Below, piece by piece: positions 18,861-26,223 of a DNA stretch of 35,792 bases. Source of the stretch: Pseudoalteromonas sp. TB64 (GTDB lineage: Bacteria; Pseudomonadota; Gammaproteobacteria; Enterobacterales; Alteromonadaceae); the NCBI RefSeq assembly GCF_000498095.1, contig NZ_AUTQ01000081.1, forward strand, positions 110,802 through 146,593, written 5' to 3'. Position 1 is the stretch's first letter. Each line of letters starts with the position of its first letter. Position numbers and translations under genes: made by a program. The notes beneath the pieces were generated by a model. It was not told where the DNA came from, searched no databases, and worked only from the letters and a program-made list of their open reading frames with translations.

Positions 18861-18943
18861 GCTACCTAATTGCCTTTTTAGCGAGTTATTAATTGCGACC
18901 AAAAGTGATAAAAGCCGCAGAGTTGCCGATTATAATCTTTTTT

Positions 18944-20524
18944 TTAATTTGATTCAGTAATTGCTACACTTTTTATCGTATTTAGTCTAACGCCCATCAA
19001 AAACAGCATTGTAAAATAGCTTACGCCTGCAATAACTAATAATGCTGTAAGCAGCATAACTTGCTCTGTAAAGCCCCAACTAGACCAATTATAGTGATGC
19101 GCAGTAAACCAAACGACAACCCCCATAACCAAACTTGCCACTATGCATTTGAGCGTAAAATATAAGCTCATAGAGGAAAATTGATATACCCCTTCTTTTT
19201 TAAGCTGCCTATAAAGTAAAAAAGCATTACAACTCGCCGACATTGAGGTAGCTAGCGCCAAGCCTAAATAGCCAATAAAAGGAGCAAGCATAATATTAAA
19301 CACCATATTTAGTACCAAAGTAATTATACCAATACGTACAGGTGTTTTTGTATCTTGACGAGCATAAAATCCAGGGGCTAATATTTTTATAAGCATAAAA
19401 CTAACTAACCCTACCGAATAAGCCATAACGCCCAAGCTCACTGCTTTCACATGATCAACACTGTCTTCTTTAAATGCGCCGTGATCAAACAACACAGTAA
19501 TAATTAATGGACTAATTATCATTAAACCGATCATTGCAGGTAAGCCTAAAAATATAACAAACCGAACCCCCCAATCTAACGTATGCTGAAAATCGCTGCT
19601 TTTTTTACTACTATGAAGTTTAGATAGCGCAGGCAAAATTACCGTGGCAATACCAATGCCAAACAATCCGAGTGGAAATTCAATTAAACGATCAGAATAA
19701 TATAGCCACGCAATTGAACCAGTCATGAGTAGCGAGGCAATCATCGTATCAAGCAAAAGATTAATTTGGCTAATAGATACACCAAACAATGCTGGTAACA
19801 TAAGTTTGCGTACCTTTTTTACGTTTTCGTCTTGCCAAGCCCAACGCGGTCGAGCCAACATTTTTGCACGATACAAAAATGGCAATTGAAATAGCAACTG
19901 CACAACACCACCAACAAATACACCTATGGCGAGTGAGTAAGCACCTACCGAAAACTTATCATGTAAAAAAATGGCGCATGCGATAATAGAAACATTAAGT
20001 AATACAGGGGTGAATGCAGCTACAGCAAAACGATTGTACACATTCATGACTGCGCCGCTAAGTGCAACTAAGCTCACAAAAAATAAATAAGGAAACGTTA
20101 ATTTAAGTAATGAACTGGCAAGTTCAAACTTTTCTGCATTCGCTCCACCCTGCCACCAATCAATAAACCAACCGGTACCAAATAATGCGGCAATAACAGG
20201 AGAGGCAACAACACCAATAATAGTAACGATAAGTAAAATAGTACCTAAGGTACCAGCAGCCTGCGCAACAAAAAGTTTAACCTTATCGTCGCCCTGTTGC
20301 TCTTTAATCTCACTTAACACTGGTACAAATGCTTGAGCAAAGGCTCCTTCAGCAAATAAGCGGCGTAAAAAGTTAGGAATACGGTTCGCAAACAAAAAAA
20401 CATCTGCTGCTGCACTTGCACCTAACAAATTAGCAACCACAGCGTCCCGCACAAGCCCTAAAACTCGCGATATCATGGTCATACAGCTAACAATCATACC
20501 CGACCGAAATAAACCTTTTGACAC
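18944..20524 (-). CDS. murJ: lipid II flippase MurJ (MviN)
   Basis: MurJ is the inner-membrane MOP-superfamily flippase that moves lipid II to the periplasmic face for peptidoglycan synthesis. Many hydrophobic segments, consistent with 14 helices, span about 526 residues. The conserved N-terminus SCMTMISRVLGLVRD and the segment RIPNFLRRLFAEGAFAQAFVPVLSE are diagnostic. I choose GTG 20524 (MSKGLFRSGMIVS), which aligns with MurJ N-termini and has GGA 6-8 bases upstream. TTG 20539 would add five residues and cannot be excluded. The gene lies upstream of ribF and divergent from rpsT, as in Pseudomonas and many relatives. Confidence 0.95.
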   Translation of the reverse strand: MSKGLFRSGMIVSCMTMISRVLGLVRDAVVANLLGASAAADVFLFANRIPNFLRRLFAEGAFAQAFVPVLSEIKEQQGDDKVKLFVAQAAGTLGTILLIVTIIGVVASPVIAALFGTGWFIDWWQGGANAEKFELASSLLKLTFPYLFFVSLVALSGAVMNVYNRFAVAAFTPVLLNVSIIACAIFLHDKFSVGAYSLAIGVFVGGVVQLLFQLPFLYRAKMLARPRWAWQDENVKKVRKLMLPALFGVSISQINLLLDTMIASLLMTGSIAWLYYSDRLIEFPLGLFGIGIATVILPALSKLHSSKKSSDFQHTLDWGVRFVIFLGLPAMIGLMIISPLIITVLFDHGAFKEDSVDHVKAVSLGVMAYSVGLVSFMLIKILAPGFYARQDTKTPVRIGIITLVLNMVFNIMLAPFIGYLGLALATSMSASCNAFLLYRQLKKEGVYQFSSMSLYFTLKCIVASLVMGVVVWFTAHHYNWSSWGFTEQVMLLTALLVIAGVSYFTMLFLMGVRLNTIKSVAITESN

Positions 20525-20700
20525 CTTAAATCCACTCAAAAATAGGTAATTGATGCAATTATGCCACAGTCTTTTTTATAAATCGCTTTAAAGCACTAGG
20601 CTGGGGGTCTGTGCTTTGTTACAATGTCGGTATTAACTGCTAAAGCGGCAAATTGATGCTCGTTATATGGTGCAGTTTTTCTTGGGTCGTTAAATTTAAA

Positions 20701-20729
20701 TTGACATCCATGATAGAAACAGGCATATT
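20701..20729 (+). promoter_or_regulatory. candidate sigma-70 promoter of rpsT
   Basis: A perfect -35 TTGACA (20701-20706) is followed, after 17 bases, by CATATT (20724-20729), matching four of six -10 positions. Transcription would start near 20736, leaving a leader of about 40 bases before rpsT. This leader is short, like that of E. coli rpsT transcripts. Confidence 0.7.
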
Positions 20730-20777
20730 CCACCGCCTTTATTTTAAGCTTTATTTTAAGATTGTTAGGAGCAAACC

Positions 20778-21038
20778 TTGGCTAACATCAAGTCTGCAAA
20801 AAAACGCGCTATAACAAGCGAAAAGAACCGCCAGCACAACGCAAGCCGTCGTTCAATGATGCGCACATACTTCAAAAAAGTACTTGTTGCTATTGAAGCG
20901 GGCGATAAAGAAGCTGCACAGCAAGCTTTTACTGTTGCAACACCTATCCTAGACCGTTACGCAACTAAGGGTCTAATCCACAAAAACAAAGCAGCTCGTC
21001 ATAAGAGTCGCATAGCAGCTAAAATTAAAGCTCTATAA
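20778..21038 (+). CDS. rpsT: 30S ribosomal protein S20 (UUG start)
   Basis: S20 is an 86-residue, very basic primary binder of 16S rRNA. The protein reads [18 protein letters not shown] and ends [10 protein letters not shown], typical of S20. Translation starts at TTG, with AGGAG 7-8 bases upstream. E. coli rpsT also uses UUG, which is linked there to autogenous control by S20, so the rare start seems conserved. It is monocistronic, with its own promoter and a strong terminator, and divergent from murJ. Confidence 0.97.
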   Translation: MANIKSAKKRAITSEKNRQHNASRRSMMRTYFKKVLVAIEAGDKEAAQQAFTVATPILDRYATKGLIHKNKAARHKSRIAAKIKAL

Positions 21039-21056
21039 TTTGTTTTTGTTAGAATA

Positions 21057-21087
21057 TAAAAAACCGGCTTTTGCCGGTTTTTTTTTA
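21057..21087 (+). terminator. Rho-independent terminator of rpsT
   Basis: A stem AAACCGGC / GCCGGTTT (21061-21068 and 21073-21080), with loop TTTT, runs into nine T. It begins about 20 bases after the rpsT stop. Confidence 0.92.
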
Positions 21088-21111
21088 TTCTAAATTTAAT
21101 TATCTTTTTTA

Positions 21112-21320
21112 ATACCAATTCGCCTAATGTAAGTAATCTATTTTGAGATAAAAAACCTTAACGACGACAAGGAAAAAAATTCGTTATTTAATTGTTCTCG
21201 GCAATTGCTCCTGCATTGCTCTACCTCCTTCATCCATGCAGTCGTATATCAGAAATTTTTAACCCAGTTAGCGTCAGATTTAATCCCTCAAATTGATTAA
21301 GTGTTATTGCAGATTGGTAT
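21112..21320. repeat. 209-bp MITE-like intergenic element with short terminal inverted repeats
   Basis: The segment begins ATACCAAT (21112-21119) and ends with its complement ATTGGTAT (21313-21320). It has no open frame of note and is richer in C and G than the surrounding spacers (for example TTGCTCCTGCATTGCTCTAC around 21204-21223). The 9-mer ATTTAATTA occurs on both sides (21094-21102 and 21321-21329), though the left copy is 9 bases from the repeat end. It resembles small repeated elements of marine Alteromonadales. Whether it occurs elsewhere in this genome cannot be seen here. Confidence 0.4.
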
Positions 21321-21326
21321 ATTTAA

Positions 21327-21710
21327 TTACACATTTTCTAAGTCTGGATAAAACTTCTTAAGCATTGCTGCTATTTTTTTAGGTGTAAATGGTTTTACTA
21401 CAAACCCTTTAGCGCCTTTGTCTATCGCGTCTTTTACATTTTCGATTCCAGAATGAGCCGATACCATGACTACATTTGTTTCAGGACTTAGTTCATTAAT
21501 CTGTGCGATTAACTCTTTACCATCACCATCTGGTAATTCAATATCTAAAAAGATTATATTATAATTTATAGCCTGGCACTCACTGATACATTGTGATGCA
21601 GTGGATGCTTCTTTTACGTTTTCTATCCCTAAGTGCATGAGCGTTTGGCTCAAAAAGCTACGCACGGTGCTAACGTCATCTACAATTAAAATTGATAGCT
21701 GCGCATTCAT
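21327..21710 (-). CDS. single-domain response regulator (CheY-like receiver)
   Basis: This 127-residue protein is a receiver domain and nothing else. The acidic pocket IVDDVS, phospho-acceptor Asp56 in FLDIELPDGDG, Ser84 in VMVSAHSG and Lys106 in VVKPFTPKK complete the receiver site. The unusual CISECQAINY stretch precedes the phosphorylation strand. No kinase or chemotaxis gene is adjacent, so the partner is unknown. It could be a CheY-type motility output, a phosphorelay intermediate or an adaptor. It is divergent from the following hypothetical gene across 114 bases, and its 3' end abuts the MITE-like element. Confidence 0.88.
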   Translation of the reverse strand: MNAQLSILIVDDVSTVRSFLSQTLMHLGIENVKEASTASQCISECQAINYNIIFLDIELPDGDGKELIAQINELSPETNVVMVSAHSGIENVKDAIDKGAKGFVVKPFTPKKIAAMLKKFYPDLENV

Positions 21711-21824
21711 CTTTATTCCTCAATAGGCTATTAGCTAAGTTTAAGTTATCATATTAATTAGCTTAGTATATAAATTTACTCGTTTAATTATAGAGATCTA
21801 TGTAAAAAAGGCCAAATTTGCATT

Positions 21825-22265
21825 ATGTCAAAAGTACCAAATAAACAATCTTTGCTTGGGGAAACCTCAACAAGAAAAAAAACAACACAAAAAAGTAAGC
21901 GTCAACCAGCAACTGCAAAACCTAATCAAACAATTTCTAGCTCAAATTCTAATAATACAAAAAAAATAAATAAACCAAAAAAAGGGTTATTCATAACTTT
22001 AAGTATCGTAGCAGTCATTATTTTAGCTTTTCCAAAGCCAACGCTACTTACCTATAAAAAATTAGGAATGGTGAGCGAAAGCATCTACTGGTCTGGTGTA
22101 TTTGGGTACGGTGCCACTATTATTGACTCAAACTTACACCCACAACTCGATTCTAAACGTAAATATCTTTATTTATGCAGTGATTTAAAAAACCCACAGA
22201 GTTGCCAAAGGTATCAAGTAATAGCCGATAAGGGGTTATTTTCTGCTATTTATAAATACTTTTAG
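21825..22265 (+). CDS. hypothetical single-pass membrane protein with basic N-terminal tail
   Basis: This 146-residue protein is not recognised. Residues 1-55 are polar and rich in Lys, Ser, Thr, Asn and Gln, presumably disordered and cytoplasmic. A hydrophobic helix follows (about 56-72, FITLSIVAVIILAF), then a C-terminal domain of about 75 residues with Cys in LYLCSDLKNPQSCQRY (two cysteines, perhaps a periplasmic disulfide). The RBS is weak. Codon and base use look like the neighbours. No operon partner is evident. The coding call rests on length, the ordered membrane topology and the lack of a competing frame. Function is unknown. Confidence 0.7.
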   Translation: MSKVPNKQSLLGETSTRKKTTQKSKRQPATAKPNQTISSSNSNNTKKINKPKKGLFITLSIVAVIILAFPKPTLLTYKKLGMVSESIYWSGVFGYGATIIDSNLHPQLDSKRKYLYLCSDLKNPQSCQRYQVIADKGLFSAIYKYF

Positions 22266-22371
22266 CATTAAAAAAACTAATCTGAAAATTTAAAATTACT
22301 TGGTTGAAAGGTGTGCAAAAGATCAACATAATGGCGCTCCTTTTTTCAACAACTGAACTATTGAAACGACC

Positions 22372-22617
22372 ATGCTAAATGAGCTAGATTGGCTTTTAAA
22401 CACAATACTACTTGCACTAGGTTTAGGTGCATTCTTCATTAACCATATAACACTGCTACGCGTTGCCGCTGTTAGTGCTTGTGGTCTGTTATTTTTATCA
22501 TTTAGCCTAGATCTTATGTCGTCGAGTGTTATTTCAAATATGAGTTTAGTGTTGATCAACACATTTTATTTGTTTAAGGTTTATACATTCGGGCAATTTA
22601 ATGTAGCCCAAAGTTAA
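22372..22617 (+). CDS. small hypothetical membrane protein (81 aa)
   Basis: This short frame encodes a mostly hydrophobic protein with about three membrane segments: LLNTILLALGLGAFFI, LLRVAAVSACGLLFLSFSL and VISNMSLVLINTFYLFKV. It is followed at 24 bases by a clear terminator that suits its direction. The RBS is poor, and an antisense frame overlaps most of it. The membrane character and the downstream terminator favour the plus-strand reading. The segment pattern recalls small YgjV-like inner membrane proteins, but I cannot assign a family. Confidence 0.55.
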   Translation: MLNELDWLLNTILLALGLGAFFINHITLLRVAAVSACGLLFLSFSLDLMSSSVISNMSLVLINTFYLFKVYTFGQFNVAQS

Positions 22618-22640
22618 TCCTTATCCTTAGAATATTTTAT

Positions 22641-22665
22641 AGCCCAGTTAATGCTGGGCTTTTTA
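22641..22665 (+). terminator. Rho-independent terminator after the 81-aa membrane protein gene
   Basis: AGCCCAG / CTGGGCT (22641-22647 and 22654-22660) forms a 7-bp stem with loop TTAATG, followed by TTTTA. Confidence 0.85.
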
Positions 22666-22886
22666 TTATCTAAAATTTAACATTGAAAAATACTATCGTC
22701 TTTCAATATTATTTAGTTTTTGATTTTTAGAAATAAATACTGATGATGAAGCTATACATTTAATTAAAAAGAGTAAATAACCATAAAGTAAATTTACTTT
22801 GAGGCACTTAGTAGTATGCCTAAATACCGCGTTAAAATTGTATTTAAGTAATAATCAAAAGTGCTCATTGTAAAAAGGGTAAGCTA

Positions 22887-23042
22887 TTAACCGTTATCAA
22901 TAGTTTCTATTAATTCTGCATTGTTTTGTTTTTTATGAGGGGCATCTTCAGCATTCGCCTGATTAAACCAAGCAGAAACACCCAAAACGATAATTGAAAT
23001 AATAATAAAACTTAACTTAACGCCACTTTGATTTGATTTCAT
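22887..23042 (-). CDS. small exported or membrane-anchored peptide (51 aa), unknown
   Basis: The start is placed at ATG 23042 because a strong RBS (GAGGGTG) stands just before it. An in-frame codon 45 bases upstream lacks this. The 51-residue product MKSNQSGVKLSFIIISIIVL has a positively charged N-terminus, a hydrophobic segment (10-22), and ANAED around residues 29-33. ANA/ED is a plausible signal-peptidase site, which would leave a mature peptide of about 20 residues. Alternatively it stays as a membrane anchor. The 269-base stretch 22618-22886 downstream holds the terminator at 22641 and a 16-bp palindrome (22785-22800), but no gene that I can see. Function is unknown. Confidence 0.6.
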   Translation of the reverse strand: MKSNQSGVKLSFIIISIIVLGVSAWFNQANAEDAPHKKQNNAELIETIDNG

Positions 23043-23140
23043 GACACCCTCTTTATAATTTTTATTTGTGAGAATCTTCTTTAACAATAATAAAAATTAC
23101 ATGTGTAAACAAGCTGTTTTTTTAACTATTTACTTGTCAC

Positions 23141-24061
23141 TTAATAACCTTTAGTTCTATCTACTAGATTATTTAGCTTGCTACCCTCATTTAAACATTC
23201 GATATTTTCTACTATCTGGTTTATAACACTATTTAAATCAGACAATGCAGCACAATGGGGTGTTAACGTTATTTTTGGATGTTGCCAATATGGATGATCA
23301 TTTTTTAATGGCTCTTGATCAAAAACATCAAGGGTAGCTGCTCGCAAACTCTCATTATTTAGTGCAGTTAATAAATCTTGCTCAACAACATGCTGACCAC
23401 GAGCTACATTAATAACAACAGCATGAGGTGAAAGTTTCTCTAGTAATTTTTTATTAATAATCCCCCTTGTAGCATTTGTAAGTGGCAACAAACACACTAA
23501 ATAATCTATGTGTGTGAGCATTTCATCTAACCCCTGATCACCATAATAAACATGAACATTTGTAGAGCTTTTATAACTTTGTGCCCATGCACTTACATTA
23601 AAACTATTTTCAACCAGTTTTTGAGCACATTTTTTACCTAATTCACCAAAACCTAATATGCCCACATTTTTATGGCTATGAGCGCGTTTAGGCTTCCAAC
23701 ACTGCTGAGCCTGCTTAATAAAGTATTCATTTAAACGAAGTTTTTGAGCTAAAATATGTGTAAGCACATATTCAGCCATATCTTCTGCTAATTGATCATC
23801 AACAATGCGAACAACATCAATATGCTCAGCTAATTGTTTTAAATCGATGCTATCAACTCCCGCACCAAATGATGACACCACTTTTAAGTTAGGTAACTGC
23901 GCCCACATAGATTCAGGAGCATTCCAAGCAAGTACAAAGTCTATATCCTCTACGTTGAGGCAATCTGGCCACTCCTCAATACGAATAGCGGGTAAACGTG
24001 CTTGTAATTGCGCCATTAACTTTGTGTTATCTCGCCCTGTAATAGCAACTAATACTGACAT
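23141..24061 (-). CDS. ghrA: glyoxylate/hydroxypyruvate reductase A-type D-2-hydroxyacid dehydrogenase
   Basis: This 306-residue protein belongs to the NAD(P)-dependent D-2-hydroxyacid dehydrogenases and most resembles GhrA (YcdW), which reduces glyoxylate and hydroxypyruvate in the cytoplasm. The nucleotide-binding motif GILGFGELG (134-142) and the catalytic triad are visible: Arg221 in NVARGQHV, Glu250 in LDVFDQEPL and His269 in TPHCAAL. The GhrA-like string WQHPKITLTPHCAA and the small catalytic domain starting MSVLVAITGRD support the subfamily. Substrate choice is inferred from the subfamily. A 43-base perfect inverted repeat ends 17 bases upstream of the ATG and may control this gene. 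The upstream neighbour (OlsF-like) is divergent. Confidence 0.85.
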   Translation of the reverse strand: MSVLVAITGRDNTKLMAQLQARLPAIRIEEWPDCLNVEDIDFVLAWNAPESMWAQLPNLKVVSSFGAGVDSIDLKQLAEHIDVVRIVDDQLAEDMAEYVLTHILAQKLRLNEYFIKQAQQCWKPKRAHSHKNVGILGFGELGKKCAQKLVENSFNVSAWAQSYKSSTNVHVYYGDQGLDEMLTHIDYLVCLLPLTNATRGIINKKLLEKLSPHAVVINVARGQHVVEQDLLTALNNESLRAATLDVFDQEPLKNDHPYWQHPKITLTPHCAALSDLNSVINQIVENIECLNEGSKLNNLVDRTKGY

Positions 24062-24077
24062 ACATACTCCTTATAAA

Positions 24078-24120
24078 GTTTTACTCATAAATATAAAGTA
24101 ATTATATTTATGAGTAAAAC
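24078..24120. promoter_or_regulatory. perfect 19-bp inverted repeat in the ghrA/olsF-like divergent spacer
   Basis: The arms GTTTTACTCATAAATATAA (24078-24096) and its exact reverse complement (24102-24120) are separated by the loop AGTAA. The left arm begins 16 bases before the ghrA start codon. No run of T follows on either strand and the stem is AT-rich, so it is not a typical terminator. It may be an operator for a dimeric regulator, or a hairpin in the ghrA mRNA leader. Confidence 0.6.
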
Positions 24121-24158
24121 GTTGCTTTGCCTAATTAATACTTTAAAAAATCACACAA

Positions 24159-24187
24159 CTGCAAAGTAACTGTCACACCTCTTTTTT
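24159..24187 (+). promoter_or_regulatory. candidate PhoB box upstream of the OlsF-like gene
   Basis: Three heptamers at 11-base steps read CTGCAAA (24159-24165), CTGTCAC (24170-24176) and CTTTTTT (24181-24187). The PhoB unit is CTGTCAT every 11 bases. The middle copy matches six of seven positions and the outer ones four of seven. The site is 45-75 bases upstream of the ATG. Ornithine lipid genes are often phosphate-regulated, which fits. It remains a weak match made by eye. Confidence 0.3.
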
Positions 24188-24232
24188 ACTCTATTCCAAT
24201 GGAAAATATATCAACGTGTAATAGAGGTTAAT

Positions 24233-25939
24233 ATGATCAGTATTGATGACGTAATAACAGTAAATTTACCGCAATTAAAAAACTCACCAAAAGTGACTAG
24301 TGTTGTAAAAAAAGGCTTAAAGTACTTATTAAATGAGCAAGAGTTTGTTGCCTTTGGCAATGCCTACCCTCACTTACAAGGGCTTGAGTTTGTAGAGCAA
24401 GTACTTGATGAACTTGATTTTAATACTCGCTACAAACCAAAGCAAATTGAACATATACCAAGTGAAGGCAAGTTAATTATTGTCGCAAACCATCCCATTG
24501 GATCACTAGATGCACTGGCTTTGATAAAAGTACTCTCAACAGTAAGACCCGACTTAAAAGTAGTGGCTAATCGCATGCTAATGTCGGTAGAGCCTATGCG
24601 CGACCTATTATTACCTGTAGACAATTTATCCGGAATGAGTAAAAAAATAGAACTAAATAATATTCATCAGCATTTAAAAGATGAAGGGACTTTATTAATA
24701 TTCCCAGCAGGTGAAGTTTCACGTTTAAGCCCTACAGGTATAAAAGATTGTAAATGGAATAGCGGCTTTTTACGTATGGCTAAAAAAGCAAATTGCCCTA
24801 TTTTACCGATATTTATTAAAGCTAAAAATAGCCCACTATTTTATGGTACTTCAATTATTTACAAACCTCTTGCGAGTCTATTGTTAGTAAAAGAAATGTT
24901 TAAACAACGTCAAAAATCATTAGAATTTGAAATTGGCGCATCTATTCCTCCAGAATCTTATTTAATAGAAAACCTAAAAGACAAAGAAATAGTAAATCTA
25001 ATTCGTAAACAGCTATATAGATTAACAACTAAAAAAATACTACCACTAAAAACGCAAATGCCCATTGCTATACCCGAGTGTAAAAAAGAACTTAAAAAAG
25101 CGATTGAACAATGTCAAATTTTGGGTAAAACACAAGACGCAATGCACATATATCTTTATCAATATACGGGGAGCTCTTGCGTATTTAGAGAATTAGGGCG
25201 TTTGAGAGAAATAGCGTTTAGAGCCGTAGGTGAAGGCAGTGGTAAACGACGTGATATAGACAAGTATGATATGGATTATCAGCATCTTGTGCTATGGGAC
25301 CCTGAACAATTAGAATTAGTCGGTGCATATCGTTTAGCCTGCGCAGCAGATATTATTAAAAAGCATGGAAGAGAAGGCCTTTATACAGATAGCTTATTTA
25401 CTTACACCAATGCAATGACTCCTTACCTACAGCAAGGAATAGAACTTGGTCGTAGCTTTGTACAACCTAAATATTGGGGTCGCAAAAGTCTTGATTATTT
25501 ATGGTATGGCATTGGAGCTTTTATAAAAAATTATCCGCAATATCGTTATTTATTTGGCGCGGTAACGGTGTCTAATGCACTACCAGAGCAGGCAAAGGCT
25601 ATGTTGGTCTATTATTATCAATATTATTATAAAAGCGATGTGGACCTCGCTAAGCCAAACAATGAATTTAAACTAAGTGAGCAACAACTAATGCAATGCC
25701 ACACTGTGTTTAGTGGTAACGACGTAAAAGATGACTTTGTAGAACTAAAGCATGTACTTGCTAATATGGACGCTCAAGTGCCCACTTTATTTAAACAATA
25801 CACTGAATTGTGTAAATCAGACGGTGTGAAATTTTTAAGCTTTAGCATCGATCCAGATTTTAATAATTGTATAGATGGTTTGGTTTTAGTCGATCTTCAA
25901 AGTGTAAAAGAAAATAAAGCAAAGCGTTATTTAAAATAA
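24233..25939 (+). CDS. OlsF-like bifunctional ornithine-lipid synthase (PlsC acyltransferase + GNAT N-acyltransferase)
   Basis: This 568-residue two-domain protein has an N-terminal (about 1-270) PlsC-type lysophospholipid acyltransferase domain. It contains NHPIGSLD (86-93, catalytic His87 and Asp93) and FPAGEVSR (157-164). The C-terminal half (about 300-530) is of the hemolysin-like OlsB/GNAT N-acyltransferase group, with SCVFRELGRLREIAFRAVGEG, YDMDYQHLVLWDPEQLELVGAYR and ELGRSFVQPKYWG. This order, O-acyltransferase then N-acyltransferase, and this length match OlsF, which makes ornithine lipids from ornithine and acyl-ACP at the inner membrane. RBS AGAGGT precedes the ATG by 6 bases. Amino-acid substrate is inferred; glutamine or lysine lipids are possible. 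The gene stands alone, divergent from ghrA. Confidence 0.75.
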   Translation: MISIDDVITVNLPQLKNSPKVTSVVKKGLKYLLNEQEFVAFGNAYPHLQGLEFVEQVLDELDFNTRYKPKQIEHIPSEGKLIIVANHPIGSLDALALIKVLSTVRPDLKVVANRMLMSVEPMRDLLLPVDNLSGMSKKIELNNIHQHLKDEGTLLIFPAGEVSRLSPTGIKDCKWNSGFLRMAKKANCPILPIFIKAKNSPLFYGTSIIYKPLASLLLVKEMFKQRQKSLEFEIGASIPPESYLIENLKDKEIVNLIRKQLYRLTTKKILPLKTQMPIAIPECKKELKKAIEQCQILGKTQDAMHIYLYQYTGSSCVFRELGRLREIAFRAVGEGSGKRRDIDKYDMDYQHLVLWDPEQLELVGAYRLACAADIIKKHGREGLYTDSLFTYTNAMTPYLQQGIELGRSFVQPKYWGRKSLDYLWYGIGAFIKNYPQYRYLFGAVTVSNALPEQAKAMLVYYYQYYYKSDVDLAKPNNEFKLSEQQLMQCHTVFSGNDVKDDFVELKHVLANMDAQVPTLFKQYTELCKSDGVKFLSFSIDPDFNNCIDGLVLVDLQSVKENKAKRYLK

Positions 25940-26223
25940 GGCTAAGCATATTGAGCTTTCAATATTAAAACGAATTCAATTTAATAAATGTAACCTCGAA
26001 AAATAAAAAGCCTAGTTTAGTGGTTCAGCATTAATAAATCCAACGAGCTAAATGAGTATATAAATGTCAATTGTTGTTTTATAAATCGACTCTAAAATTA
26101 ATCTATATCAATAAATAATTTCACAATATTCAATCATTTTTGAAACTTTGATCTAGAACAGGTTTATATTTTTTTAGCGCTGCAATAATAGTGTCAATCA
26201 AAAAGTAGTTCTTGGAGAACAAC

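Noticed and set aside
18861-18902. TTG start for ribF
   Set aside because: ATG 18860 has a good RBS and gives the usual RibF N-terminus.
22323-22562. Minus-strand open frame overlapping the 81-aa membrane protein gene
   Set aside because: The plus-strand frame has coherent membrane helices and a terminator in the right place; the antisense frame has neither a motif nor a terminator.
25947-25964. ATATTGA-GCTT-TCAATAT hairpin after the OlsF-like gene as a terminator
   Set aside because: The stem is short and AT-only apart from one pair, with no following T run.
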